64,000 bases of DNA from Rothia sp. (in: high G+C Gram-positive bacteria). GTDB taxonomy: Bacteria > Actinomycetota > Actinomycetes > Actinomycetales > Micrococcaceae. Below are positions 18,587 to 27,701 of this stretch, in pieces (position 1 is the stretch's first letter; the number at the start of each line of letters is the position of its first letter). A program made the position numbers and the translations under genes. A model generated the notes under the pieces. That model made no database searches, was not told where the DNA came from, and saw only the letters and a program-made list of their open reading frames with translations. Location: positions 62,001-126,000 of the forward strand of contig JAUMWB010000002.1 of assembly GCA_030529845.1 (NCBI GenBank), given 5' to 3'.

Positions 18587-20256
18587 CAGCTCTCCTCAGC
18601 TAGAGCTGGGGGCTGCGCTACCTGGTTCCGGCGCGTTTTGCCCCCATCGGTCAAAAGACCATTGTAAATCTCTTCTACCATAGCTGCCTGCTTCTCCCAG
18701 GTCCTTACCCGGGCAAGCCCCCGCCCCTGCGCACCTAGACGGGCGCGGGCGTCCGGATTCTCAGCGAGTAAAAGCAGGGCCTGGGCGAAAGACACCGGGT
18801 CTTCTGCCTGCGCTACCCTACCGGCAGGCTGCTGGCCCTCAGGGCATACAAGGTCAGCTAGGGGCGGTAAGTCACTTGCCACCACAGTCCGCCCCATCGC
18901 CATCGCCTCAATAGGTTTGAGGGGGGTGACGGTACGGCAGACCTCGTCGTTGGTGCGGGGGACAACAAAGACATCGAGAGCCTGGTGGGCAAGGTGCGTT
19001 AGCTCGGGCGCAATCCGCCCCAGAAAAACCGTACAGCCAGCTACCCCCAGTGACTGGGCTAGCTTCTCAAGGCGAACCCTATCGGTACCGTCCCCTGCCA
19101 GAAGCAGGCGGGCGTCCAGCCCCTGGTCACGCAGGTGCACAAGTGCCCGTAGCAGGGTGTCGAACCCCTCATAGGGCACCAGCGAACTCACCGACCCGAC
19201 CCAGAACCCGCTCTCGGGTAGCCCCAGCTGGACTCGTGCCTCGCGGGGGCTAAGGTGCTGCTCCAAGAGTGAGGAATCCACACTATTAGGCACCACGGTA
19301 ACTCGATCTTCGGCTACACCGCGCTCTATCAGGCTCTTCTTCATAGTCTCCGACAGGGTCACTACATGGCTCGCTGCCTTCATCATCTGAGTTTCTCTCG
19401 CACGCGTCAGTAGAAACCGCTCGCTCCGTGCAGCAGATGCGCGCAGGTGCTCTGGCTGTTTCGACAGCCAGGTTTCTTCCAGAACCCCGCGCACCTCATA
19501 GACCCAGGGGATTCCCCAACGCTCCGCGAGCGCCTGCGCCACCAGCGCATTGTGGAAGTGGGTGGTGGTATGGATGATGTGGGGCGGCTGCCTGTCGTAG
19601 GTTCGGGCAAGGTGGGTAGCCCACTGCTCCAGACGCTCTGTGGTGGTTGAAGCGAGCTTCCAGGGGAGGTAGCGGCGGTAGGTCACCGAGCCAACCTGCG
19701 CAGTGTCACCTGCGGTCAGGCTGCCCACCATCACCGGGTAGCCGATGCGGGTATGTGCCGCCAGAAGCACCCCCCGCTGCGCCAGGGCACTGAGTAGACG
19801 GTGGGTGCGCAGGGTGTAGCCTGACTGGGTCGCCGGTAGCGAGTTGGTGAGCAGGTGCAGCACACGCGGCTTGTGGGCTTCGGGGGCGGATACCTGTGCA
19901 CTCTCCCCCGGTTGACCGTCAGCAGCCGCGAAAGTAGTGGGGGTATAGGCGGGAAGTCTCAGTACTAGACCCGGATCCAGCAGTGCCGCTTCCGCTTCAA
20001 GTTTTTGGGCTAAGCGACCTTTGCCCTTGTTGCGGGCAGAAGCCAGAGCCTCGGTGACCTGCCCTGCAGACCACAGCGTGCGGGCGGCGTCCGGAGCAGG
20101 CGATATCCGTTCAAGAGCAGGAGCCAGGTGGGTACGGACTGCCACGGGCATGCGCTGCCCTACCTGGGTCAGGAAGGCGGCAGGGTCTGTACGTATCAGC
20201 CCTATAACAACCGTCGCGGCAAGAGTGGCGTTTCTGAAGATATGCAGGGCCTTCAT
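18586..20256 (-). CDS. Glycosyltransferase family 4 (long form)
   Basis: A 556-residue GT-B enzyme. The first 25 residues include a hydrophobic stretch (IFRNATLAATVVIGLI) and residues 30-130 are a variable helical region. From about residue 130 the GT4 pattern begins: RVLHLLTNSLPATQSGYTLRTHRL, then PWVYEVRGVLEETWL, VVPNSVDSSLLEQHL, and the donor-site ending KPIEAMAMGRTVVASDLPPL. The N-terminal extension is longer than in typical GT4 enzymes and could tether it to the membrane. It overlaps its neighbours at both ends (four bases upstream, one base downstream), a tight operon. Sugar specificity unknown. Confidence 0.85.
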   Translation of the reverse strand: MKALHIFRNATLAATVVIGLIRTDPAAFLTQVGQRMPVAVRTHLAPALERISPAPDAARTLWSAGQVTEALASARNKGKGRLAQKLEAEAALLDPGLVLRLPAYTPTTFAAADGQPGESAQVSAPEAHKPRVLHLLTNSLPATQSGYTLRTHRLLSALAQRGVLLAAHTRIGYPVMVGSLTAGDTAQVGSVTYRRYLPWKLASTTTERLEQWATHLARTYDRQPPHIIHTTTHFHNALVAQALAERWGIPWVYEVRGVLEETWLSKQPEHLRASAARSERFLLTRARETQMMKAASHVVTLSETMKKSLIERGVAEDRVTVVPNSVDSSLLEQHLSPREARVQLGLPESGFWVGSVSSLVPYEGFDTLLRALVHLRDQGLDARLLLAGDGTDRVRLEKLAQSLGVAGCTVFLGRIAPELTHLAHQALDVFVVPRTNDEVCRTVTPLKPIEAMAMGRTVVASDLPPLADLVCPEGQQPAGRVAQAEDPVSFAQALLLLAENPDARARLGAQGRGLARVRTWEKQAAMVEEIYNGLLTDGGKTRRNQVAQPPALAEES

Positions 20257-21506
20257 CCGCTGCGCTCTCTGCTGATGACTGCTTCTAAGACGGTGAGGTA
20301 TTTATGCGCCAGATGGTCGTAGTTAAAGTGCTCCAACACGAACTGCCGCCCGTTATCGTTAGGTTGAAGGCGGGAGCGGTCGTCCGCCAGCTCAAACCAA
20401 AGGTCGGCAAGCTCTTGCGCTGACTCCGGTGTGAGACGAATACCCGCTGCAGATTCCCGCAAGATTTGTTCTGCCTCGCCCTCAAGCAGACCCACGACCA
20501 GACGCGGCACCGTCAATAGTTCGTAGAGCTTTGAGGGCACGGTCCAGGCGAAGACCGGAGTACGCCGTAACGATACATGGGTTACATCGGACCACTCATA
20601 GTGTTTCCGTACCTGCGAGCGATGTTGCAGGGGCAAAAATTCTACCGGTAGGCCTCGGGCCTGTACTGACTCGCTCAGCTGTTGACGCTCGGCTCCTTCG
20701 CCCACCAAGCGAAGAGTAAAGCTGATGTCGGGGCGTTCTTTCACCGCAAGCTCAAGTGCATCTAGAAGCACCTTCAGCCCCTGGGAGCGGCCCAGTGTGC
20801 CGGTGTACAGGAGGCGGAGTTCGCCTGGCCGGTCAGGCAAGGGGTCGATAGCGCTATAGAAGAGACTCGGGGCCACCCCGTTACTGACGGTATGAACGTT
20901 GTTCATACCCCGCACTCGTAGTACCCGAGCAAAACTCTCAGTTGTAGTAACGAGGGCATCTGCCTTACCTTGAGCCCACGTAACAGCTCGTGCAAATACG
21001 CGCCGGGCTCGCGTCAACGGGGCGAGACCACCTACCGGAGTCTGAGGGTCAGCCACGATATCGGGCCAGGCGTCCCGCATTTCAAGAACTAGCGGGGTAC
21101 CCAGTAGCTTCTTGGCTACTAGGCCTGCACCTGCAGTGGGAATCCCGGGAACGGTCGCAACAACAACATCAAACGGAGATTTCTGCAACCTCAAAGCCGC
21201 AACGACCCCCATTGTACCGAGCGCGGCAACCACTTGATCCAGGGTTCGCGCTAGTCCTGAAACACCGTGCAGAACATAGGGCACCCGAATAATTCTTTCC
21301 CCGTACTTACCCTGGTGAACCCGTGGAGTTCCCCTGAAGTTTTTACGAATCGAGACGGTTGCAGACGCGTCCGGGTAATGGGGAGGAGGGCAACACACAG
21401 TCACCCGGTGGCCAGCAGCCTGCCAGCGCTTGACCAAGGCAGACCAACGGCGCTGAGGAGCTCCAATCTCAGGTGGGTAGTAGTGTGTAATGAGCAGTAT
21501 ATTCAT
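20253..21506 (-). CDS. Glycosyltransferase family 4 (WbuB-like)
   Basis: A 417-residue GT-B enzyme starting MNILLITHYYPPEIGAPQRR, the classic GT4 N-terminus of the WbuB group that acts on N-acetylated amino sugars. Further landmarks are the P-P-H-Y-P element, LVLEMRDAWPDIV, the linker TVSNGVAPSLF and the donor-binding RLLYTGTLGRSQGLKVLLDAL. It is the first gene of the leftward operon that runs through the exporter genes and overlaps the next gene by four bases (ATGA). The upstream region is short and leads directly into the gtrA remnant. Confidence 0.88.
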   Translation of the reverse strand: MNILLITHYYPPEIGAPQRRWSALVKRWQAAGHRVTVCCPPPHYPDASATVSIRKNFRGTPRVHQGKYGERIIRVPYVLHGVSGLARTLDQVVAALGTMGVVAALRLQKSPFDVVVATVPGIPTAGAGLVAKKLLGTPLVLEMRDAWPDIVADPQTPVGGLAPLTRARRVFARAVTWAQGKADALVTTTESFARVLRVRGMNNVHTVSNGVAPSLFYSAIDPLPDRPGELRLLYTGTLGRSQGLKVLLDALELAVKERPDISFTLRLVGEGAERQQLSESVQARGLPVEFLPLQHRSQVRKHYEWSDVTHVSLRRTPVFAWTVPSKLYELLTVPRLVVGLLEGEAEQILRESAAGIRLTPESAQELADLWFELADDRSRLQPNDNGRQFVLEHFNYDHLAHKYLTVLEAVISRERSG

Positions 21507-21622
21507 GCAGGTATCAAGTGTGTGTGGAGCGACACCTAATGTTCGCTGTTACTACCTTACACTTTCTCGCCCCTGCGACCTCCCCTACCGCCCTGTTCTG
21601 CTCATCATGCCGGGTATATCTC

Positions 21623-22057
21623 TTAAGCCGCAGGTAGAGCGGTACGCCCTACAGACTCACAATCCGAAGCTCTCTCCCCAGCACCCCTCCCGGATCTCTC
21701 GGCACTGAGCCGAGTACCAGCGTCCTGATGCCCCTTCGCAAAAACCCAGCGGCGCTGCGCCACGAAACTGACCGGGATGAGTACCAGCTCAACGAGTACC
21801 TTAGCCACCACAAGGGGTAGCCCGGCCCAGGTGAGGGTTTCAAGTAGGGCCGTATTAGTAGCCAGAATCGCTACAGCCAGTACCGCGTAACGCCCCAGGG
21901 ATCGGTGGGTCTGCGGGCGGGGCCCGCCATCATGCAGAACAATACGGTTGAGGGCAAAGTTGCACAGGGCAGAGATAACGCGGGCTCCCACCACAGCCAG
22001 AATCAGGGGCGATCCCAGGGCAATCAAGACCATGAGGGCTACCGTTACCGGCGGCAC
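21623..22057 (-). pseudogene. 5'-truncated GtrA-family membrane protein remnant
   Basis: Encodes the last part of a GtrA-like flippase domain. The segment GARVISALCNFALNRIVLH is the hallmark of the family, followed by two hydrophobic helices and the closing RRWVF motif, then a 40-residue hydrophilic tail. The usual first transmembrane helices (or a fused family-2 transferase domain) are absent. The homologous reading ends abruptly near 22040, where sequence of a different gene in the opposite direction begins. GtrA proteins assist transfer of lipid-linked sugars. I see no convincing ribosome site before the first in-frame ATG, so it is called a remnant. Confidence 0.72.
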
Positions 22058-22346
22058 CCTGATTCAGGGCGACCGCGGTGATATGTTCGAGGGAATGGAA
22101 GGTGCCTATGCCCAGTTCTCAGCTAGCGTCTCATCGGGTGACACTATTACCGTCACTAACGCCAGCGGTCAGGTCGTAGCCGAATACGCCTCAAGCAAGA
22201 CCATCTCCCAGGTTGTTGTGGCAGGTAGCTCCATCACCGAGGGAGAAACCTATAGCATCAGCGTCAACGGCTCAGAGGCTGGCACCGCCACTGCAACCTC
22301 TGGCGCTGCCGCAGGCGGCATGGGTGGCTTCGGCGGCCGTCCCTAA
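22035..22346 (+). pseudogene. 3' fragment of a Cthe_2159-like carbohydrate-binding-domain protein
   Basis: The plus frame reads TVTGGTLIQGDRGDMFEG, continues through beta-strand repeats (TITVTNASGQVVAEYAS; YSISVNGSEAGTATA) and ends in GGMGGFGGRP. That is the C-terminal pattern of the polysaccharide-binding Cthe_2159 / carbohydrate-binding-domain proteins found beside VTC/DUF4956 and CotH-type genes. The first several hundred residues are missing and no start site or signal peptide remains. Upstream of about 22035 the frame stays open only as antisense of the gtrA remnant. The likely origin is a deletion that removed the 5' halves of two divergent genes. Confidence 0.7.
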
Positions 22347-22659
22347 AGCCCTATAAACTCAACCGGCGAGCTGGCACTCATACCCATCTCTTCGTCGGCT
22401 GCTCTACCGCTCCGCGTCATCTCTTTCTGGTTGGGTGGCGCGGAGCTTCTTTAGAGAAGGAGTGCCGTCGCAAAACAAAACGACCGTTCTCTATATTTTT
22501 GCGGTTTTTAGCAGTTTCTTACATCTCAGGTGGCGAACAGGCAAGCAAAGACGCGCAAAAACATGTACCCTTAGATACAGAAAAGACTGAAAGTTTTTCT
22601 GGCACACCCCTGCGCGCACGCGGGTGACCAGATACGAGCGATAAAGAGGGGGTCTCGCC
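22347..22659. other. Intergenic region between the scar and DUF3073
   Basis: No gene found. An 8-bp stem (22409-22416 with 22439-22446) could be a leftover terminator of the truncated gene. Several A/T-rich patches near 22485-22520 and 22575-22600 may hold the DUF3073 promoter; no clear -35/-10 pair is claimed. Confidence 0.4.
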
Positions 22660-22866
22660 ATGGGGCGCGGCCGTCAGAAGGCTAAAGCAACTCGGCAGGC
22701 TCGGGAGATGAAGTACTTCAGCCCCGACACCGACTACACTGCACTCGAACGCGAACTGAGCAAGAGCACCAGCTCTCAGCCTAAGGCGTCTGGTTATCAG
22801 TACGATGACGAGGACGACTACGCAGAGTACGCAGATAAGTACGCCGACGATTATCAGGAGAAGTAA
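22660..22866 (+). CDS. DUF3073 family protein
   Basis: A 68-residue hydrophilic protein with the conserved start MGRGRQKAKATRQAREMKYF and a highly acidic, Tyr/Asp-rich C-terminus. These are the marks of DUF3073, a small actinobacterial family of unknown function. AGGGGG lies 8 bases before the ATG. DUF3073 genes commonly sit next to purM (for example the purF-purM region of mycobacteria), so its position here 20.3 kb from purM marks the right edge of inserted or expanded DNA. Two hairpins follow the stop. Confidence 0.9.
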   Translation: MGRGRQKAKATRQAREMKYFSPDTDYTALERELSKSTSSQPKASGYQYDDEDDYAEYADKYADDYQEK

Positions 22867-22888
22867 CCCGCGTAGCACCACGCGGGTT
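22865..22888. terminator. Terminator hairpin 1 after DUF3073
   Basis: 8-bp stem (22865-22872 with 22881-22888) that starts at the stop codon and is followed by pyrimidine-rich sequence. Confidence 0.7.
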
Positions 22889-22906
22889 CTTCCCGTCTCT
22901 TTTTCT

Positions 22907-22935
22907 AGCCCGCCACCGCCTGCCGGTGGCGGGCT
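22907..22935 (+). terminator. Terminator hairpin 2 after DUF3073
   Basis: 12-bp G+C-rich stem (22907-22918 with 22924-22935) followed by TTTT, a standard intrinsic terminator for the rightward gene. Confidence 0.85.
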
Positions 22936-23031
22936 TTTGTATGGGCGCGCTCTTTAGTGCGCCTTCTCCCCCCACTGCTCCTAGCCTCCTATAGCCCGGC
23001 CCGGAAGCGGCGTCGATAGGGGCGAGTGGGG

Positions 23032-24036
23032 CTAGCTGGACTGCGGTGCAGGGAGGTTCTGGGCGAGGGCAAAAAGGGCATCGGTAACGTCGGAGCACCA
23101 GAGGTAGGTGGCACGAGCATCCGCCCGGCCCGGGCCCTGGTTGATGACGGCAATCGGCTTGCCAGCCCGGGCGAAGTCGAGGGCGATTTTGTAGGAGCTC
23201 ATCACGGCCAGGGATGAGCCCAGCACCAACAGGGAGCGAGCGCTCTCCCCCAGTTCTTTCACGGCCTGCTTGCGGGCAGGCGGTACGGGTTCCCCAAAAT
23301 AGACGACGGCTGGCTTAAGCTTGGTGGAGCCGCAGGCCAGGCAGCCGACCATCTGAAAATCTTGAATAAAGCGGGTATCGATCTCGGCGTCGCCGTCGGG
23401 GTTGACCTGCAAGGTGGTACTGGAAAGGCGTTCAAGGTAGCCGGGGTTGGCGGCCTCGATGCGGGTATCGAGGGAGGTGCGGCCCTCGTCCGCGCCGCAG
23501 TCTAGGCACTCGATACGGGAGAGGTCCCCGTGCAGGGTCAGGACCTTCTGTGAGCCGGCGGCGGTGTGCAGGCCATCGACGTTTTGGGTAATGAGCCCGG
23601 CCAGGTGCCCGCGGGCTTCGAGGTCTGCCAGCAGGTAGTGGGCGGTGTTGGGGCGCGCCCGGTTCATCTGCCGCCAGCCCACAAAGGAGCGGGCCCAGTA
23701 GCGCTGGCGGGCTACCTCATCGAAGCGAAATTCCTGGTAGGTCATGGGCCGGTGGTTGCGTAAGGAGCCGGCGGGGCCGCGGTAGTCAGGGATTCCTGAG
23801 CCGGTGGAGATGCCCGCCCCGGTGAGCACCAGAACCTGCCCGTCGCGCAGGAGTTGCCGGACGCCGTCCGCCGCCATCTGCGGGGCGGTAGGCTGAGCTG
23901 TTTCGGCAACGACCCGGTCGATGGAGCGCAGGGCGGCTGCGTGGGTGGCTGCGATGTCAGCGCGGGCGGTGATGGACGCGGACGCCCCGGCAAAGCGGGT
24001 ATCAATCGGGGTGGGTGCGGGCTGGGACTGGTTCAC
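23032..24036 (-). CDS. Sir2-family NAD-dependent protein deacylase
   Basis: Removes acyl groups from lysines using NAD. The 334-residue protein carries the sirtuin motifs in order: GAGISTGSGIPDYRG, ITQNVDGLHTAAGS, the catalytic His in LHGDL, two zinc Cys pairs (CLDC and CLAC, separated by a long insert), then VYFGEPVPPA and VLGSSLAV. An N-terminal extension of about 60 residues precedes the core. The start is a GTG with GGAAGA close upstream. It is transcribed leftward and lies downstream of clpB, separated from it by a terminator. Confidence 0.93.
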   Translation of the reverse strand: MNQSQPAPTPIDTRFAGASASITARADIAATHAAALRSIDRVVAETAQPTAPQMAADGVRQLLRDGQVLVLTGAGISTGSGIPDYRGPAGSLRNHRPMTYQEFRFDEVARQRYWARSFVGWRQMNRARPNTAHYLLADLEARGHLAGLITQNVDGLHTAAGSQKVLTLHGDLSRIECLDCGADEGRTSLDTRIEAANPGYLERLSSTTLQVNPDGDAEIDTRFIQDFQMVGCLACGSTKLKPAVVYFGEPVPPARKQAVKELGESARSLLVLGSSLAVMSSYKIALDFARAGKPIAVINQGPGRADARATYLWCSDVTDALFALAQNLPAPQSS

Positions 24037-24057
24037 TCTTCCAGTTTAAAAGACAAA

Positions 24058-24121
24058 GACCCTATCGCTTCTCTCTTGCCCCCAAGATAATCCGTAGGGT
24101 CAAGAGAGAAACAATAGGGTC
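24058..24121 (-). terminator. Two-part terminator after clpB
   Basis: Nested inverted repeats: an outer 8-bp pair (24058-24065 with 24114-24121) and an inner 10-bp pair (24069-24078 with 24101-24110). They lie just past the clpB stop and before the sirtuin gene. Confidence 0.7.
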
Positions 24122-24132
24122 ATGCTCCGTTT

Positions 24133-26721
24133 TTACTCGGCGGTGACGACCAGCCCGTCAACGGCAACATCTGGGTTGACGTCCACGCGCACGGTGTCGC
24201 CGTCCTTGATGGCACCGGCCAGGATTCCCTTGGCTAGGCGGTCGCCGATTTCGCGCTGCACGAGACGGCGGAGCGGACGCGCCCCGTAGGCCGGGTCGTA
24301 CCCGGCAAGTCCCAGCCACTCGGTGGCGGCAGGCGTGACGTCCAGGGTCAGGCGGCGGCCTTCCAGGCGGCGGGCCATCGAAGAGATTTGCAGGCCCACA
24401 ATGGAGGCCAGGTCATCGGCTGAGAGGGGCTCAAACATGATGACCTCATCCAGGCGGTTGAGGAACTCCGGCTTGAAGCTGGCGTTCACGGTGTTCATGA
24501 CCGCGCTCTTGCGGGCTTCGTCGTCGAGATTCTGGTCAATCAGGAACTGGGAGCCCAGGTTAGAGGTCAGAATCAGGATGACATTGCGGAAGTCCACGGT
24601 GCGGCCCTGACCGTCGGTCAGGCGTCCGTCGTCGAGCACCTGGAGCAGGATGTCGAAGACCTCGGGGTGGGCCTTTTCGACCTCATCGAGCAGCACGACC
24701 GAGTAGGGGCGGCGGCGGACAGCTTCGGTGAGCTGGCCGCCCTCTTCGTAGCCGACGTACCCGGGAGGGGCACCGACCAGGCGGGCAACGGCGTGCTTTT
24801 CGGCGTATTCGCTCATGTCGATACGCACCAGGGCGCGTTCGTCGTCGAACTGGAATTCAGCCAGGGCCTTGGCCAGCTCGGTTTTACCGACGCCGGTGGG
24901 GCCCAGGAAGAGGAAGGAGCCGATGGGACGGTCGGGGTCGGCGATGCCTGCGCGGGAGCGGCGCACGGCATCTGCCACGGCAGTGACGGCCTTCTTCTGG
25001 CCGATCAGGCGCTTACCCAGCTCATCTTCCATGTGCAGGAGCTTCTCAGATTCACCCTGGAGCATGCGCCCGGCGGGAATACCGGTCCAGGATGAGATCA
25101 CCTCGGCGATATCGTCGGCGGTCACTTCTTCAGAGACCATAGATTCTTCGGACGCGGTGGTCTCAGCCTGCTGGGCTGCGGCCAGTTCAGCTTCAAGAGC
25201 GGGAATCTCACCGTAGAGCACGCGGGAGGCCTCGGCCAGGTTGCCTTCGCGCTGGGCAACTTCTGCCTTGGAGCGCAGCTCATCAATCTGGGTTTTGAGG
25301 TCACCAACGCGGTTGAGGCCTGCCTTTTCGGCTTCCCAGCGGGCGTTGAGGGAGTCTAGCGCTTCCTTCTTGTCAGCCATATCCGCCCGCAGGGCTTCTA
25401 GGCGCTCGACGGAGGCGGGGTCGGTCTCGTTGGCCAGAGCCAGCTCTTCCATGGTCAGGCGGTCAACGGCGCGGCGCAGGGCGTCGATCTCTTCGGGGGC
25501 GGAGTCGATTTCCATGCGCAGGCGGGAGGCTGCCTCGTCGATCAGGTCAATGGCCTTGTCGGGTAGCTGACGCGAGGGGATGTAGCGGTTAGACAGGTTA
25601 GCGGCAGCGACCAGGGCAGAGTCTGCGATGGCGACCTTGTGGTGGGCCTCGTAACGCTCTTTCAGACCGCGCAGAATACCGATGGTGTCTTCTACACTGG
25701 GCTCACCCACGTAAACCTGCTGGAAGCGACGCTCTAGGGCGGCGTCCTTTTCAATGTTTTCGCGGTACTCATCGAGGGTGGTCGCACCGATCAGACGCAG
25801 CTCGCCGCGGGCCAGCATGGGCTTGAGCATGTTACCGGCGTCCATGGAGCCCTCAGAGGCACCGGCTCCCACAACCGTGTGAATCTCATCGATGAAGGTA
25901 ACAATCTGCCCTTCAGACTTCTTGATGTCTTCAAGCACGGCCTTGAGGCGCTCTTCGAATTCGCCGCGGTACTTGGCACCTGCGACCATAGCCCCTAGGT
26001 CCAGGGAGATGAGGGTCTTGCCGCGCAAGGATTCGGGCACATCCCCTGAGACCATACGCTGGGCCAGGCCCTCAACCACGGCGGTCTTACCGACACCGGG
26101 TTCACCGATGAGCACGGGGTTGTTCTTGGTGCGGCGGGAGAGCACCTGAATCACGCGGCGGATTTCACTATCGCGCCCAATGACAGGGTCGAGTTTACCT
26201 TCACGGGCAACGGCGGTCAGGTCGGTGCCGTACTGTTCTAGGGCGCCGAAGGTGCCCTCGGGGTCGGGGGTAGTCACGGTGCGGTCTCCTCTCACGGTGG
26301 GGATGGTTTCTTCGAGGGTCTTTTCGATTGCCCCGGCCTGCTGTAGGGCGCGGGCGGTGGCGTCGTCCCCAGCGGCGAGCGCTAGCAGCAGTATCTCGGT
26401 GGAGATATAGCTATCGCCGAACTGGGCTGCTTTGGCTTGGGCGGTTTGAATGGCGGTCAGGACGGCCCGGCTCGGCTGGGCTTGGGCAGCGGAGGCTCCC
26501 TGCACCTTGGGCAGTTTTGAAATCTCGGTGGACGCTGCCAGCGAGATGGTATCGACGTCGAGCCCGGCGGTTTTGAGGACGGCCACTGCCACTCCCCCGC
26601 GCTGGTCCATGAGGGCCTTGAGCAGGTGGGGAGTGTCGAGGGTGGGGTTACCCGCGGTTTGGGCGTTCATGTTGGCAGCCGAGAGGGCTTCTTGGCTCTT
26701 GGTTGTAAATTGGGCGTTCAT
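24133..26721 (-). CDS. clpB: ATP-dependent chaperone ClpB (Hsp100)
   Basis: Hexameric disaggregase that threads aggregated proteins with DnaK. The 862-residue protein is full length. It has an N-terminal Clp_N repeat domain (about 1-145), AAA1 with Walker [16 protein letters not shown] and Walker [19 protein letters not shown], and a middle coiled-coil domain (about 405-530, shortened relative to E. coli and rich in Glu/Ala). It then has AAA2 with [15 protein letters not shown] and the sensor LTSNLGSQF. Two HspR-type HAIR sites lie 37-83 bases before the ATG, so it is predicted to be heat-induced by loss of HspR repression. Confidence 0.97.
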   Translation of the reverse strand: MNAQFTTKSQEALSAANMNAQTAGNPTLDTPHLLKALMDQRGGVAVAVLKTAGLDVDTISLAASTEISKLPKVQGASAAQAQPSRAVLTAIQTAQAKAAQFGDSYISTEILLLALAAGDDATARALQQAGAIEKTLEETIPTVRGDRTVTTPDPEGTFGALEQYGTDLTAVAREGKLDPVIGRDSEIRRVIQVLSRRTKNNPVLIGEPGVGKTAVVEGLAQRMVSGDVPESLRGKTLISLDLGAMVAGAKYRGEFEERLKAVLEDIKKSEGQIVTFIDEIHTVVGAGASEGSMDAGNMLKPMLARGELRLIGATTLDEYRENIEKDAALERRFQQVYVGEPSVEDTIGILRGLKERYEAHHKVAIADSALVAAANLSNRYIPSRQLPDKAIDLIDEAASRLRMEIDSAPEEIDALRRAVDRLTMEELALANETDPASVERLEALRADMADKKEALDSLNARWEAEKAGLNRVGDLKTQIDELRSKAEVAQREGNLAEASRVLYGEIPALEAELAAAQQAETTASEESMVSEEVTADDIAEVISSWTGIPAGRMLQGESEKLLHMEDELGKRLIGQKKAVTAVADAVRRSRAGIADPDRPIGSFLFLGPTGVGKTELAKALAEFQFDDERALVRIDMSEYAEKHAVARLVGAPPGYVGYEEGGQLTEAVRRRPYSVVLLDEVEKAHPEVFDILLQVLDDGRLTDGQGRTVDFRNVILILTSNLGSQFLIDQNLDDEARKSAVMNTVNASFKPEFLNRLDEVIMFEPLSADDLASIVGLQISSMARRLEGRRLTLDVTPAATEWLGLAGYDPAYGARPLRRLVQREIGDRLAKGILAGAIKDGDTVRVDVNPDVAVDGLVVTAE

Positions 26722-26757
26722 TGTTCTCCTTACCTGTGTGCAGGTGGTTCGTTCATA

Positions 26758-26804
26758 CTTGAGTGTACTCCACTCAGCTTTAACTTGAGTCTACTACACT
26801 CAAT
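26758..26804 (-). promoter_or_regulatory. Two HAIR (HspR) operators upstream of clpB
   Basis: Site 1 at 26758-26778 reads CTTGAGT-N7-ACTCAGC and site 2 at 26784-26804 reads CTTGAGT-N7-ACTCAAT. The HAIR consensus is CTTGAGT-N7-ACTCAAG. The centres are 26 bp apart. HspR itself is not encoded in this window. Confidence 0.88.
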
Positions 26805-26958
26805 TATCTTGCGCTAGATACCTGAGAGAACATTTTCTCATGCCCCTATCTGCCCCAAACCTGCAGGTGTCTCGCACGGCGGGCACACACGTCCACCGCC
26901 TTTCTCAACCCACCGCATCACCTTTACACTGGTAGCAGTCACTCACCCAAGGAGAACC

Positions 26959-27675
26959 ATGCCCCATACCGCCTACGCCGTCCGCCATGTAGCCTTTGAA
27001 GATCTTGGCATCTTTGAAGATTTACTCACCGAGCGAGGTTTTAGCGTCGAATACCGCGATGCCGGTATTGACGCCCTCAACACCCCCGAGGTGCGCGAGG
27101 CAGATTTACTGATTATCCTGGGCGCCCCCATCAGCGTAAACAACACCCAGAACTACCCCTTCCTCTTTGAAGAAGTAGAACTCATCAAGGCGCGCATCTC
27201 CGCTCAGAAGCCCGTCCTGGGCATTTGTCTAGGCGCCCAACAGATTGCCCTGGCAGCGGGCGCACAGGTTGACCCAACCGGTGAAATCGAGCTGGGATAT
27301 TCCCCTGTGGAACTTACCGAAGCCGGGGAAGAATCAGTACTTGCGCCGCTCGGCAACACCCCCGTCCTCCACTGGCACGGAGACGCCTTCACCTTACCCG
27401 AGGGCACCTCAAGCCTGGCGCGCACCCAGATGTGCGAGAACCAGGCTTTTACTCTCAAGGACGAGGCAGGGCGTCCCTACGCTCTGGCGCTCCAGTTCCA
27501 TCTTGAGGTCAACCCCCGCCATATTGAGCAGTGGCTCATCGCTTATGCCGACTACATCAGGGCTTCAGAGCAGGACGTTGCGGTCATCCGCCGCGAGGCC
27601 TCTCTCTACGCAGAAAAGCTGACCGCAGCTGCAACCGATGTACTTAAGGGCTGGCTCGAACAGGTTAATCTGTAA
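26959..27675 (+). CDS. Class I glutamine amidotransferase-like protein
   Basis: A 238-residue single-domain GATase of the GMP-synthase-like (GATase1) group. It has the oxyanion segment LLIILGAPISVNN, the nucleophile elbow GICLGAQQIA with catalytic Cys, and the His-Glu pair in LQFHLEV. It has no synthetase domain, so the acceptor is unknown; such stand-alone proteins may act on gamma-glutamyl compounds. AAGGAGA lies directly before the ATG. It is monocistronic, next to clpB and convergent with a small membrane-protein gene. Confidence 0.85.
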   Translation: MPHTAYAVRHVAFEDLGIFEDLLTERGFSVEYRDAGIDALNTPEVREADLLIILGAPISVNNTQNYPFLFEEVELIKARISAQKPVLGICLGAQQIALAAGAQVDPTGEIELGYSPVELTEAGEESVLAPLGNTPVLHWHGDAFTLPEGTSSLARTQMCENQAFTLKDEAGRPYALALQFHLEVNPRHIEQWLIAYADYIRASEQDVAVIRREASLYAEKLTAAATDVLKGWLEQVNL

Positions 27676-27701
27676 GACTTTCCTTCAGAACCCATCCGGG
27701 A

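Noticed and set aside
2466-21506. Prophage, integrase or insertion sequence within the accessory region
   Set aside because: No transposase, integrase, recombinase or terminal inverted repeat was seen; acquisition may have been by homologous recombination in the flanks.
21948-22034. Upstream extension of the carbohydrate-binding-protein frame
   Set aside because: This part is antisense of the gtrA remnant; family-like sequence starts only near 22035.
26959-27675. Annotation as GMP synthase
   Set aside because: Only the glutaminase domain is present; the ATP-pyrophosphatase and dimerisation domains are absent.
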